Below are positions 10,399 through 19,753 of a stretch of DNA of 28,983 bases, in pieces (within the stretch, counting starts at the first letter, position 1; each line of letters opens with the position of its first letter). The notes below the pieces were generated by a model that was not told the origin of the DNA, did no database searches, and saw only the letters and a list, made by a program, of their open reading frames with translations. The position numbers and the translations under genes are program-made. Origin of the DNA: Paulinella micropora (Eukaryota; Cercozoa; Imbricatea; Euglyphida); NCBI GenBank assembly GCA_009731375.1, contig BJOX01000313.1, forward strand, positions 238,512 to 267,494, given 5' to 3'.

Positions 10399-11351
10399 GA
10401 CATTCCGCAAGGCAGCACGCTATCTACTATTTCTTTTTGCTATATATTAATGACATTATAAACATAATAAAACAAGGAACAGTATACACATATGCAGACG
10501 ACACAACACTTATAATAACAGCAAAATCACCCAACAACCTACAACAAAAAACACAGACAGAAATAACCAAACTAATCAACTACTTCCACTCCAACAACCT
10601 CGTACCAAACCCAACCAAAACAACATACACAATCTTCCACAAAACCAAACAGAACGTAACAATAAACATAAACAACTACACACTTGAACAATGTAAACAT
10701 GCCAAACTACTAGGCATAACACTCCAACACAACCTGCGATACAATCAACACATAAGCAACATCATACGCAAACTACAGCCAACAATCACTTCTCTCCGAT
10801 ACGCACAACAATTTCTCCACACAACAATCATGAAACAACTATACTACACGCACATCTTCCCTCATCTCATTCAACACATCTCCATCTGGGGGACCCATGA
10901 CAAAAACAAAAAATACATACAACCACTCATAAAAATACATAAAAAAATCATCAGAATAATAGCCAAGACTCATTACCGATCACATACTAAACCGCTCCTC
11001 GACCAACTCGAAATCCTTGATATCACTCAACTATATAAACTAAGAGTTTGTATAGAAATCCACCCATTCATCCATCCCGCCAAAGAACTCAACAGACCAC
11101 TACACGACAACACCTTCACCCCAACAAATCATATCCATTCATACCATACTCGACACTCAATCAAAAGCAACTTATTCATCGACCACAACACCCCATATCA
11201 AACAAAACTGTTCCTGCATCAATGGAACCAACTCCCACAAGATATCAAGGACACAACATCACTCAACATCTTCAAAAAGCGGATAAAAGCTCACCTCCTA
11301 GAACAACAAAAACATAATAATAATAATGATAATAATAACAACAATGACTAC

Positions 11352-11384
<33 letters not shown>

Positions 11385-11408
11385 CATCAAAAACAAAAAA
11401 AAAATTAA
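10399..11408 (+). pseudogene. LINE reverse transcriptase, C-terminal part of copy C, frameshifted
   Basis: Starts at the gap edge with DIPQGSTLS (RT box 4) in one frame. About 10 codons later the frame must change to give FLLYINDI and the catalytic YADD box (10491-10502). From there 317 or so codons stay open. They cover the NNLVPNPTKT, KLLGITL, YYTHIFPHLIQ and SIWGTHD segments and the C-terminal RT-associated region. The C terminus is extended by an Asn-rich and Thr-His run encoded by AAT/AAC and CA microsatellites before TAA at 11406-11408. The shift near 10425-10436 is either a real inactivating indel or a gap-edge assembly error. Confidence 0.87.
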
Positions 11409-11471
11409 TTAATTAATTAATAATTAACTTATATGCATACATATATATATTTATATATGCATAAATAAGTT
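11402..11471. repeat. TTAA repeats and AT-rich palindrome at gap edge
   Basis: Five or so TTAA units lead into an imperfect palindrome whose arms are AACTTAT-ATGCATA and TATGCAT-AAATAAGTT. It ends where the N run starts, so hairpin structure may have stopped the assembly. Confidence 0.7.
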
Positions 11472-12346
11472 NNNNNNNNNNNNNNNNNNNNNNNNNNNNN
11501 NNNNNNNNNNNNNNNNNNNNNNNNNNNNNNNNNNNNNNNNNNNNNNNNNNNNNNNNNNNNNNNNNNNNNNNNNNNNNNNNNNNNNNNNNNNNNNNNNNNN
11601 NNNNNNNNNNNNNNNNNNNNNNNNNNNNNNNNNNNNNNNNNNNNNNNNNNNNNNNNNNNNNNNNNNNNNNNNNNNNNNNNNNNNNNNNNNNNNNNNNNNN
11701 NNNNNNNNNNNNNNNNNNNNNNNNNNNNNNNNNNNNNNNNNNNNNNNNNNNNNNNNNNNNNNNNNNNNNNNNNNNNNNNNNNNNNNNNNNNNNNNNNNNN
11801 NNNNNNNNNNNNNNNNNNNNNNNNNNNNNNNNNNNNNNNNNNNNNNNNNNNNNNNNNNNNNNNNNNNNNNNNNNNNNNNNNNNNNNNNNNNNNNNNNNNN
11901 NNNNNNNNNNNNNNNNNNNNNNNNNNNNNNNNNNNNNNNNNNNNNNNNNNNNNNNNNNNNNNNNNNNNNNNNNNNNNNNNNNNNNNNNNNNNNNNNNNNN
12001 NNNNNNNNNNNNNNNNNNNNNNNNNNNNNNNNNNNNNNNNNNNNNNNNNNNNNNNNNNNNNNNNNNNNNNNNNNNNNNNNNNNNNNNNNNNNNNNNNNNN
12101 NNNNNNNNNNNNNNNNNNNNNNNNNNNNNNNNNNNNNNNNNNNNNNNNNNNNNNNNNNNNNNNNNNNNNNNNNNNNNNNNNNNNNNNNNNNNNNNNNNNN
12201 NNNNNNNNNNNNNNNNNNNNNNNNNNNNNNNNNNNNNNNNNNNNNNNNNNNNNNNNNNNNNNNNNNNNNNNNNNNNNNNNNNNNNNNNNNNNNNNNNNNN
12301 NNNNNNNNNNNNNNNNNNNNNNNNNNNNNNNNNNNNNNNNNNNNNN
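11472..12346. other. Assembly gap, 875 N
   Basis: Unknown sequence. The 3' end of LINE copy C and the left flank of the next locus are expected in it. Confidence 0.99.
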
Positions 12347-12393
12347 AAATAAAAGAAATAAAAGTCCTGCAGTAAAAGAAAGGAGACATTTTC

Positions 12394-12630
12394 CTATAAC
12401 TTCACGTGAGCATAATGGTAAAGCGGCCCGCACGGGTTGTCCCCCAACGCTAAATACACGCAAATATCAGAAGATTCAGTGGCACCGGGAACGATAAAAA
12501 AGGGATTTGGAGCATTTCGAGATGGTGGGTGTAATCTGTTGATCTCAATGCCACAACTTCCTCCAATAGGTATTTGCACGGCCTCCAAAGCCAGGGACGA
12601 ATGCACCGTCTGGCTCACAGGTGTATTCAT
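12394..12630 (-). CDS. Small ORF of unknown function beside LINE D
   Basis: A 78-codon minus-strand frame with an ATG at 12628-12630 and TAG at 12394-12396. The composition is ordinary rather than repeat-driven: it has four Cys, several Pro and no low-complexity run. I recognise no domain. Its first 10 bases and upstream DNA lie in a direct repeat whose second copy is at 14043-14100, so the LINE D insertion separated it from its original upstream region. It could be an exon, a retroelement remnant or chance. Confidence 0.3.
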   Translation of the reverse strand: MNTPVSQTVHSSLALEAVQIPIGGSCGIEINRLHPPSRNAPNPFFIVPGATESSDICVYLALGDNPCGPLYHYAHVKL

Positions 12631-12690
12631 TTTTTGTTTGCATACTAGTACTATACTTGCTACTGCCGCTTTTCTTGACTTCTACTTCTT
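12621..12690 (+). repeat. Left direct repeat flanking LINE D
   Basis: Begins GTGTATTCATTTTTTGTTTG and matches 14043-14100. The first 24 bases are identical. After an indel both read TGCCGC, then TTTTCTTGACTTCT. This is the arrangement expected of a target-site duplication around LINE D, though long for one. Confidence 0.7.
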
Positions 12691-12691
12691 G

Positions 12692-12816
12692 GATTCTCGG
12701 ATTCTTGGATTCTTTTTATTCACAGATAATTGTACAATTGGAGTACTAATTATGATTCTCGGATTCTTGGATTCTTTTTATTTACAGAGATAATTGTACG
12801 TTATAGTACTAATTAG
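12692..12816 (-). repeat. Tandemly duplicated LINE D 3' end
   Basis: Two adjacent units of about 62 bp (12692-12753 and 12754-12816). On the minus strand each reads ACAATTATCTCTG or its ACAATTATCTGTG variant, then AATAAAAAGAATCCAAGAATCC. This matches the end of copies A and B (ATTGTTCTCTCAATAAAAGC plus GAA units) with a diverged GAATCC tail. Either the 3' end was copied twice or the tail duplicated later. Confidence 0.65.
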
Positions 12817-13675
12817 TTATAACTGATGGAGTTGCTAACAGCTATTGCCTAAAGCAAGTCGCTGGCCGAGACAGTGACCAGTGTCTGGGGTTAGAGTTAA
12901 ATGGTAGTTTGTTGGCATTAGTTTGTGTGCAATGCGGGTCGTTTCTGTCCATATATATAGTTTTCTTTTTTGGGACTACCGAGTGTGATGGTTATGTGTG
13001 GTAGTGCTGGTGTATTTATCATCATGCGTTGGTTGATGTTTTAGTTTAGTTGAGGGTGTTTTTCGGTGCATACTCTGTATGTGTATAGGTTATGGAGGTC
13101 TAGTTTTAATTTATGTAGTAGAGGGGCAGCTTAAGGGTGCGCGGGGCTGCTTGTGATAATAAGCGTTTTGTACGTTCATGGATGTTGACTAGTGGTTGTT
13201 ATGTTTTTTGCTTTTATTTCGCGTGCTCCATATACTGATGTTTTTTTATCAGTTGTGGGTATACATGGAAGTAATATAATTGTTTTGAGGTGGGTAGGTA
13301 GGAGCTTATTGGCATAAGTACTGGCATAGGCTAGGATCTGGACCCTAGGACAGATTTTTGTAAAAACGTTGTGCATTGTTGGTGGTATTCAAGGTTTCGG
13401 TGCAGGACAATGCCAAGAAGCTTAGCTTGTTGGCATTGCTCTATCACCTGACTTTTTATTGCGTAATGGATGCTTAGGAAAATCGCATACTGGGTCTTGG
13501 TTGGGTTAGGAACAAGGTTATCAGTAGCATGAAAGTAATTTATATGCGCGTTTGTTTGCAGTATTCGCTGGTTCTGGCTGTGACCACCAGTGTGGTGTCA
13601 TCAGTGTATGTATAGACTGTGCCATTTGTAATGTGCATTTATGTATAAGAGGAAGAGGGTAGTTGACAGTGTGAG

Positions 13676-13867
13676 CTAGTGTGCTTGTGACTCTTGTGGA
13701 ATTCCGTGTGTTATCGTTCGAGGTTGCTGGGTATGGACCTGTTGTGTTAAGAAGGCGAGGGTATTATCGCAAAAATTAAAGTTATGTTTGAGTTTATATG
13801 TGAGTTTATCGTGTGCAACAGTATCATAGGCTTTTGAGAGGTGTTTAGAGAGCAAGGACGAGGTCAT
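13676..13867 (-). pseudogene. RT palm fragment of LINE D
   Basis: The longest uninterrupted piece of LINE D. SKAYDTVAHDKL is the RT palm motif with the first catalytic Asp position (normally D-x-SKA-[YF]-D-T-V), and HGIPQES corresponds to the GIPQGS box with Gly changed to Glu. It is not functional: stops and frameshifts lie on both sides and the PQG glycine is lost. Confidence 0.75.
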
Positions 13868-14042
13868 GTTTATTTTTATGTATTATTATTTTGTTGATGA
13901 TTGTTTGCAGTGTCATAGTCGTGGATGAGTCAGGGCAAAAAGCATGTTGGGTATGTGATATAATATTATGATGGAGGAGGTATGTCATGAGCAATTTATT
14001 CATTATGGTGTCAAAAATTTTAGCGATAATAGGGAGCAGTAA

Positions 14043-14100
14043 GTGTATTCATTTTTTGTTTGCATAGTTTCTGCTGCCGCTCCTTTTCTTGACTTCTTCT
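14043..14100 (+). repeat. Right direct repeat flanking LINE D
   Basis: Second copy of the 12621-12690 repeat, placed between the 5' end of LINE D and the TTC tract. On the minus strand the (GAA)n tract directly precedes it. Confidence 0.7.
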
Positions 14101-14360
14101 CCTTCTTCTTCTTCTTCTTCTTCTTCTTCTTCTTCTTCTTCTTCTTCTTCTTCTTCTTCTTCTTCTTCTTCTTCCTCTTCCTCTTCTTCTCCTTCTTCTT
14201 CTTCTTCTTCTTCTTCTTCTTCTCCTTCTTCTTCTTCTTCTTCATCTTCTTCTTCTTCTCCTTCTTCTCCTTCTTCTTCTTCTTCTTCTTCTTCTTCTTC
14301 TTCTTCTTCTTCTTCTTCTTCTTCTTCTTCTTCTTCTTCTTCTTCTTCTTCTTCTTCTAT
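14093..14360. repeat. (TTC)n tract, GAA on the minus strand
   Basis: About 90 triplets, mostly TTC with scattered CTC and one ATC. Poly-Phe, poly-Ser and poly-Leu open frames across it are artefacts. Confidence 0.97.
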
Positions 14361-14517
14361 TTAGAATAACTGATTATTCAAGGGAGGACCACTAAAACTT
14401 AATACTGCGAAAGGTATTAAATTAACCGAGGTGGTAACCTTCAAAGCAGTGGAACATTTTGCAAGTGTTGTTGTTAGTTGTCCTTGCCGTTCCTGTTCTG
14501 GACGTATAAGTCTTGTA
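14361..14517. other. Short unique spacer
   Basis: About 155 bp between two TTC tracts. No motif or gene recognised. Confidence 0.5.
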
Positions 14518-14728
14518 CTCTTTCTTCTTCTCCTCCTCCTCCTTCTTCTTCTTCTTCTTCTTCTTTTTCTTCTTCTTTTTCTTCTTCTCCTTCTTCTCCT
14601 TCTCCTCCTCCTTCTCCTTCTCCTCCTTCTCCTTCTCCTCCTTCTCCTTCTTCTTCTTCTTCTTCTTCTTCTTCTTCTTCTTCTTCTTCTTCTTCTTCTT
14701 CTTCTTCTTCTTCTTCTTCTTCTTCTTT
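14518..14728. repeat. TTC/CTC tract, the probable (GAA)n tail of relic E
   Basis: Mixed TTC, CTC and TTT triplets. On the minus strand it directly follows TTTCATAAAAGAAGAAG, which resembles the AATAAAAGC(GAA)n tails of copies A and B, so it may be the 3' tail of relic E. Confidence 0.8.
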
Positions 14729-14751
14729 TATGAAACCAAAATCGTTCAGGT

Positions 14752-14800
14752 AGAAAATTAAAAGGCTAGTCAAGGGGATAAAAAGCTAGTCAAGGGGACA
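14752..14800 (+). repeat. Short tandem direct repeat
   Basis: Two units containing GCTAGTCAAGGGGA (at about 14763 and 14784) separated by TAAAAA, close to the 3' end of relic E. Possibly a slippage product. Confidence 0.75.
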
Positions 14801-14825
14801 TGTACAGGGAGAAGTTTATAGCTAT

Positions 14826-15740
14826 TCAACTGAAAAAGTCAGGCAGCCCCCTCACCACCCCAGCGTAGAATGCCTGAACTCTCTGTAGATAGCGGAGAGC
14901 ATCTTTACCAAGGGCACCAGTGGTTTCAAGGACGCACGCGACTAGGGTTGTGCTAGACATAGTTGCAAGCTGGCCATACTGACGGTGCTTGATGACCTCA
15001 CGTTGGGACGCTGCGGCTAAGGGAGTGGTAGCAGCTAACCTATGTGAGGTCTGAGCAAAAAAAGATGCACAGCTGACGTCAATTATTGCGTCGGGAGGGC
15101 TCATTCTTCCAGGCGACCACCATACACGAAGATCAGGGCGTTCCCTGCTCTCATCCTGAAAGTGAATATGGTCAGGCGCAATCTCGACCACAGCTCCACA
15201 GGGACCAAGAAATGTTTACAGCATTTTGACATATCCATCATGCCGCCAAATGAAGCCCCTCCAACAACAGAATAGACACGAGTGAAGAAGTGGTAGGCAG
15301 CAGTATCAGGAGTAAGCAGCTGCTGACAAGCAGAACAAGGCACTCCAGAGACGGGAATATCCGAGAGAGGCATCTGAGGCATTTTAGCTAGTAGCGCAGT
15401 TCAATCCATCAGTAAGCGAGAGCTAAGGGATCGTTGAGAATGGTAGCGCACGAGAACCTTCCTGTTCAGCTGAGTGCATGAGGGCTGGAAACGCAGGGCC
15501 ATGTTGAGCCTGACCATCCTGAAATAGCCGATTGCATAACATAGAGAAGATCGATCGAGATAGACGACTCTGAAGCTGCGGTGGTGGAATAACCCGCAGC
15601 CTGAGCAGTGGCCGAAGAAAGGTTTGTGACACTTCACGCTGTTGTCGATCGGAACAATACGAAAGAGCATCGCCATTAGCACTTAGAAAAGACCTGAGAT
15701 TTTGATAGTCTGGAATAGCACGAGTTGAAATAGCAAACAT
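14826..15740 (-). pseudogene. Relic E: retroelement C-terminus with zinc-binding and PD-(D/E)xK-like parts
   Basis: Minus-strand frames joined by at least two shifts and stops. In order: an Ala/Ser/Leu-rich part ending AEQEGSRALPFSTIP (about 15423-15740), then CSACQQLLTPDTAAYHFF with a following GG (C-x2-C...H, about 15250-15345), then RPDLRVWW, IDVSCASFF, a Lys-His-Arg-Gln-Tyr segment and VLETTGALGKDA (14826-15191). This C-x2-C-H-GG then RPD...IDV order resembles the region after the RT in some protist retroelement proteins. RPD...D-V may be a nuclease-type core. The assignment is from motif shape only. The reading frame changes near 15190-15215. Confidence 0.55.
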
Positions 15741-15757
15741 CGATGACGTGTGCGCAG

Positions 15758-15870
15758 CCTCTTCTTCTTCTTCTTCTTCTTCTTCTTCTTCTTCTTCTTC
15801 TTCTTCTTCTTCTTCTTCTTCTTCTTCTTCTTCTCCTTCTCCTTCTCCTTCTTCTTCTTCTTCTTCTTCT

Positions 15871-15909
<39 letters not shown>

Positions 15910-16006
15910 TCTTCTTCCTCTTCCTCTTCCTCTTGCTCTTCTTCTTTCTTCCTCTTCTTCTTCTTCTTCTTCTTCTTCTTCTTCTTCTTCTTCTTCTTCT
16001 TCTTCT

Positions 16007-16038
<32 letters not shown>

Positions 16039-16796
16039 TTTCTCTCTCTCTCTCTCTCTCTTCTTCTTCTTCTTCTTCTTCTTCTTCTTTTTCTTCTTCT
16101 TCTTCTTCTTCTTCTTCTTCTTCTTCTTCTTCTTCTTCTTCTTCTTCTTCTTCTTCTTCTTCTTCTTCTTTTNNNNNNNNNNNNNNNNNNNNNNNNNNNN
16201 NNNNNNNNNNNNNNNNNNNNNNNNNNNNNNNNNTCCTCCTCCTCTTCCTCCTCTTCCTCCTCCTCTTCCTCCTCCTCTTCCTCCTCCTCTCCCTCCTCCT
16301 CTTCCTCCTCCTCTTCCTCCTCCTCTTCCTCCTCCTCCGTCTTCTTCTTCTTCTTCTTCTTCTTCTTCTTCTTCTTCTTCTCCTCCTCCTCCTCCTCCTC
16401 CTCCTCCTCTTCTTCTTCTTCTTCTTCTTCTTCTTCTTCTTCTTCTCTTCTTCTCTTCTTCTTCTTCCTCTTCCTCTTCCTCTTCTTCTTCTTCTTCTTC
16501 TTCTTCTTCTTCTTCTTCTTCTTCTTCTTCTTCTTCTTCTTCTTCTTCTTCTTCTTCTTCTTCTTCTTCTTCTTCTTCTNNNNNNNNNNNTCCTCCTCTT
16601 CCTCCTCCTCTTCCTCCTCCTCTTCCTCCTCCTCTTCCTCCTCCTCTTCCTCCTCCTCTTCCTCCTCCTCTTCCTCCTCCTCCTCCTCCTCCTCCTTCTT
16701 CTTCTTCTTCTTCTTCTTCTTCTTCTTCTTCTTCTCTTCTTCTTCTTCTTCTTCTTCTTCTTCTTCTTCTTCTTCTTCTTCTTCTTCTTCTTCTGC

Positions 16797-16830
<34 letters not shown>

Positions 16831-17078
16831 TCTTCTTCTTCTTCTTCTTCTTCTTCTTCTTCTTCTTCCTCCTCCTCTTCCTCCTCCTCCTGTTGTTGTT
16901 GTTGTTGTTCTTCTTCTTCTTCTTCTTCTTCTTCTTCTTCTTCTTCTTCTTCTTCTTCTTTTTCTGCTGCTGCTGCTGCTGCTTCCTCCTCCTCCTCCTC
17001 CTCCTCCTGCTCCTCCGCCTCCTCCTCTTCTTATTCTTCTTCTTCTTCTTCTTCTTCTTCTTCTTCTTCTTCTTCTTC
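15758..17078. repeat. 1.3-kb TTC/TCC/CTG triplet tract with two gaps
   Basis: Blocks of TTC, TCC, TCCTCCTCT 9-mers, TTTC, CTG and TTG repeats. N runs sit at 16173-16233 (61 N) and 16580-16590 (11 N). The TCC-rich block after each gap is similar, so one locus may have been assembled twice. The open frames of 440-510 codons across it are artefacts. Confidence 0.97.
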
Positions 17079-17146
17079 TAACTGTTTTAGCTTTTGATGA
17101 GCAAGCAACTGCCATTTTTGTTTGTGTTGTTCTTATTTCTGTTCAG

Positions 17147-17361
17147 CCCTCCGATGCTCCTCGCTCTGTGGACATAATCTGTGAGGCGAACAGCCACGAC
17201 TGGAAGAACATTGGGAAAGCCTCGGGGCTACCCGGTTTGTCTCCACTGCTTTGTCATTTCTTTTTGAGTCTTTACACCCTTTAGGTCTGTACACGTTCAA
17301 GTGTATGGCGTGCTCAAAAGAGATGCCTTCGACTGCCGACGGTCCTGTTCAGCTTGCATAG
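17147..17361 (+). CDS. Candidate two-exon fragment of unknown function
   Basis: A pyrimidine-rich stretch ending CAG (to 17146) precedes an open segment encoding SVDIICEANSHDWKNIGKAS. This meets a GTTTGT donor-like site after 17234. A 50-nt candidate intron (17235-17284) ends TTTAG, and the joined frame would continue LYTFKCMACSKEMPSTADG to TAG at 17359-17361. The Cys-x2-Cys could bind metal. The composition looks protein-like on both sides of the intron. I recognise no family. The upstream part of the gene would have to lie beyond or within the triplet tract. Confidence 0.3.
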
Positions 17362-17938
17362 CACATGCTACAAGAGTCAGTGCAAAGCATCTCCAAGGGA
17401 ATAGGCAGAGCTCAATCTTAATGTTATGTGTGGATCTAGGTTTGTATTTACTTGGGCACTGACACTTGAAATCCATGAAACAGTACTAAAGCGAGGTTAA
17501 TTTCTGGAGCTAATCTGGCGACCTAGTTAGTGCGCGCAGCAGTTATCGTGCCTATCAACTCTAATGAGAGCTCGGCACGCCTTTCCACAGCGGGAAATGC
17601 AACATTATGCATGGCGCATCGGCCCTCATACTACTTTCAACAAATTCGATGCTATTTAATGGTGTGCCAGCATAGATGGAAAATCATGATTGTCACAGGG
17701 AATAAGCTCAGGTCACTGTTGCCCTGGGTAGAGTAGCAAGTAAGCTCATTAACATTTTGGATATGAATATTAGTAGGTAATTTATGAGCTCACCTTAAGA
17801 TTCAACATATCATTATCAGGACGACGGACCAGGTACTTAGTATGCAAAACCTTCCTAGTCCTACACGGTTGGGCGGTCGTTAAGTCTTAACTAAGACTTC
17901 GAGTCACGCGGCTCATTCTGAACCAGGAACAAAATTGA
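17362..17938. other. Unique segment, no gene recognised
   Basis: About 580 bp of mixed composition. One short palindrome (AAGTCTTA-AC-TAAGACTT, about 17880-17897) is the only structure noted. A 68-codon frame at 17530-17736 shows no motif. Confidence 0.45.
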
Positions 17939-17939
17939 T

Positions 17940-17942
17940 TTG

Positions 17943-18038
<96 letters not shown>

Positions 18039-18086
18039 NNNNNNNNNNNNNNNNNNNNNNNNNNNNNNNNNNNNNNNNNTTTTTTT
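17940..18086. repeat. (GT)n, poly-T and assembly gap
   Basis: Nine GT units, about 80 T, 41 N (18039-18079) and seven more T. Read on the minus strand it would be a long poly-A. That could be a retrotransposition tail, but I see no retro-copy ending in it. Confidence 0.95.
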
Positions 18087-18393
18087 ACGCAATCAGTATT
18101 TTAATAATATATGTTACCGATTGCATCCGCCCTTGGTATATGACTTTGTGAGTTTGTATAAACTCTTTAATTGGTTAAGTACAACGAACTCTTGATACTA
18201 TCAAAGAACACGATGGCTGCATTGAGTCCTGACTCGACGAAAAGCAAACGTTTTGTTAGACTACTATTATTAATATAATAATCTGTTACAGTAGTACGAT
18301 ATTTGATAACCGGAAACTGTCGTAACGATATGAAGACTTAGGAATACATAAGTAGGGACTTGGTAATCTCCAGACCAAGGATAATCGACATAC
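18087..18393. other. Unique segment upstream of the LTR
   Basis: About 300 bp, AT-rich, with no coding motif. The 5 bases before the LTR (CATAC, 18389-18393) would be the left target-site duplication. The right copy is outside the window. Confidence 0.45.
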
Positions 18394-18989
18394 TGTAACA
18401 CCCACGGTATACTACATCGTTTTTACGCTATTAGGGTTTTACGGGAATTTACTCGTGGAAGTAATTATTGATATTAAATGTATTTTAAGATGAATTCTTA
18501 TTACATTTCCGGGATACAAAGTTAGTATTGCGTGAGTGCATTTTGTTGTTAGTACGGCTCCGGTAATTTCTGAATAGGGCTACACATATTTACCATCATA
18601 TATGCCGCTTGAAGATTAGTAACATAAGGTAGATGGGGCCGTTATTCCTAAATAGGGGGAGCAATGGACAATTTTATTAATAATAGTATTTAGTCATACC
18701 GGCGGCCCACCCCAAGGACAATTATCTATTTTACCTATACTGAGTCACTCTAAGTGTAACGGTGAATTCAAAGCTGGGGTGTGGCACTTAGTGACGTGTC
18801 AGGAATTATTCAAATCTCTAAGTAAAAGTAAAATACGAACCCTCTCTAGTGAAGTTAGGCCTTCGCCAACATTTCAACTCAACTCACCCCCCGGGCCCCA
18901 CCGCTTAATATTACCGTTACCTGTTACCCCGGTGAAGTGGTCAGTACTCATGATGATTTTCGAGTCAGTGACTAGTAATATAAGTTCCC

Positions 18990-19255
18990 CCAACCCTGAA
19001 TAAAGCCCTTGCCCATTACCTTACGCCATATTACTCGAAAACACTTATCACTTCCCCAACTCCGAGTGAATTTCAGCAGTTACCCGTTCAAGTAGTACCG
19101 TTACTCCATACTATGATTACTGAATAAAATAGTTACCACTTCCCCGATTTCCCATAAAGCCGTTACTAATTCAGTGCAGTTACTTCATATTACTTAAATA
19201 AAATACTACTACTTACCACTTCCCCAATTCCAAGTAAATCCGTTACCTAGTAGTC
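18990..19255 (+). repeat. Degenerate tandem repeats in the LTR, about 80-90 bp
   Basis: Three units share TTAYCACTTCCCC (near 19045, 19133 and 19213), followed by a CCGTTAC or CAGTTAC box, and two AATAAA motifs recur between them. The units are diverged. They resemble LTR enhancer-type repeats, but the function is unknown. Confidence 0.55.
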
Positions 19256-19300
19256 ATTCATCGTCCCCCCGCCGCCGACCTAATGTCGCCGGTCTCACTA

Positions 19301-19753
19301 CTAACACAATTCGCCGCCTGCCATTGACTCCCCACTACCGTCGGCCGCCTCGTCCCGACCAAGACCTCGCCGGCCGCGCCCCTGCTCGCGGACTTGAAGC
19401 TTCCTTGACCTCGCTGACTTGGAAGCTTGCTCGACCTCGCTGACTTGGAAGCTTGTTCGCCCTACCGGAGCGTCTTCCCCTGTCCCGTACCGGACCTCTT
19501 GCCTTCCGCAATCGATGTGCGTCCGCATCCGTCTTAGTGCATCAAAACTCAATAGAAGTCCCCCCGTGTACGCCGGAACAACCCAAAATTTATGTGTATA
19601 TGTATTTCCCCCTCTGAGATCAAACGTGAGCGGAGGATAACGATCTGATCTATGCGCAACCGGGGAGCCGGCCCGATAAGCGTAGGAAGATAGGAATGCA
19701 GACGGAACCGCCGGGAGGAGCTTGAGAGGCCCTCGCAGGTCGAAGTCAAGCAC
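19301..19753 (-). pseudogene. Antisense retropepsin-like ORF inside the LTR
   Basis: A minus-strand frame of about 150 codons without stops, open further upstream to about 19790. Its middle reads FWVVPAYTGGLLLSFDAL, then a segment ending HIDCGRQEVRYG. Compare this element's own Pol at about 24304-24413: LYVVPGYHGSILLSYDQL, then VIDCAARRVIYG. About half the residues over some 37 positions are identical, including VVP, Y-x-G, LLS, D-x-L, M, IDC, V and YG. The LTF strand before it also aligns. The C-terminal 60 residues are Arg/Gly/Glu-rich without a counterpart. No canonical D-[ST]-G is visible. It is probably a captured or nested fragment of a related element in reverse orientation. An expressed antisense protein is possible but unsupported. 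Confidence 0.6.
19391..19466 (+). repeat. 26-bp tandem repeat, three units
   Basis: Units at 19391-19415, 19416-19441 and from 19442 share GACTTGGAAGCTTG followed by a CGACCTCGCT-like part. The first unit has one base less, the last is partial. It lies within the antisense ORF, where it encodes a repeated Ser-Glu-Val / Ala-Ser-Lys segment. Confidence 0.85.

Larger units (their letters stand above)
9021..11471 (+). mobile_element. LINE copy C: endonuclease and RT, gap-interrupted
   Basis: Begins directly after the GA tract that ends copy B, already inside an endonuclease reading frame, so it is 5'-truncated. It holds the C-terminal half of an APE-type endonuclease, a 919-N gap, then reverse transcriptase from the PQGS box to the C terminus. 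After the stop (11406-11408) come TTAA repeats and an AT-rich palindrome. The 3' end is lost in the 875-N gap. Domain order fits CR1/Jockey-type non-LTR elements. The exact clade cannot be set from this much sequence. Confidence 0.88.
12692..14042 (-). mobile_element. LINE D: decayed minus-strand relative of copies A-C
   Basis: Read on the minus strand it starts abruptly at 14042 with LLPIIAKIFD, a conserved RT block. It continues with QHAFCPDSST, SKAYDTVAHDKL, HGIPQES, a YTDD box in place of YADD, NLVPNPTKT, EQCQQAKLLGI and QLYYFHVYPQLI. Every segment is in a different or interrupted frame, with several stops. The order and wording match copies B and C, so it is an older relative. It is 5'-truncated, ends in the duplicated GAATCC tail, and is bracketed by direct repeats. 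Confidence 0.82.

Noticed and set aside
12410-12450. Possible tRNA-like sequence near TGGTAAAGCGGCCCGCACGG
   Set aside because: I could not fit a cloverleaf with a T-loop and acceptor stem; the minus-strand ORF explains it equally well.
9376-12463. Frames of about 310-345 codons on the minus strand at 9376-10418 and 11429-12463
   Set aside because: They consist almost wholly of N read through as unknown residues.
15676-17284. Frames of 440-513 codons across the TTC tract
   Set aside because: Homopolymeric Leu, Ser, Phe, Arg or Glu strings with N runs; only the last part (17147 onward) has protein-like composition and is treated separately.
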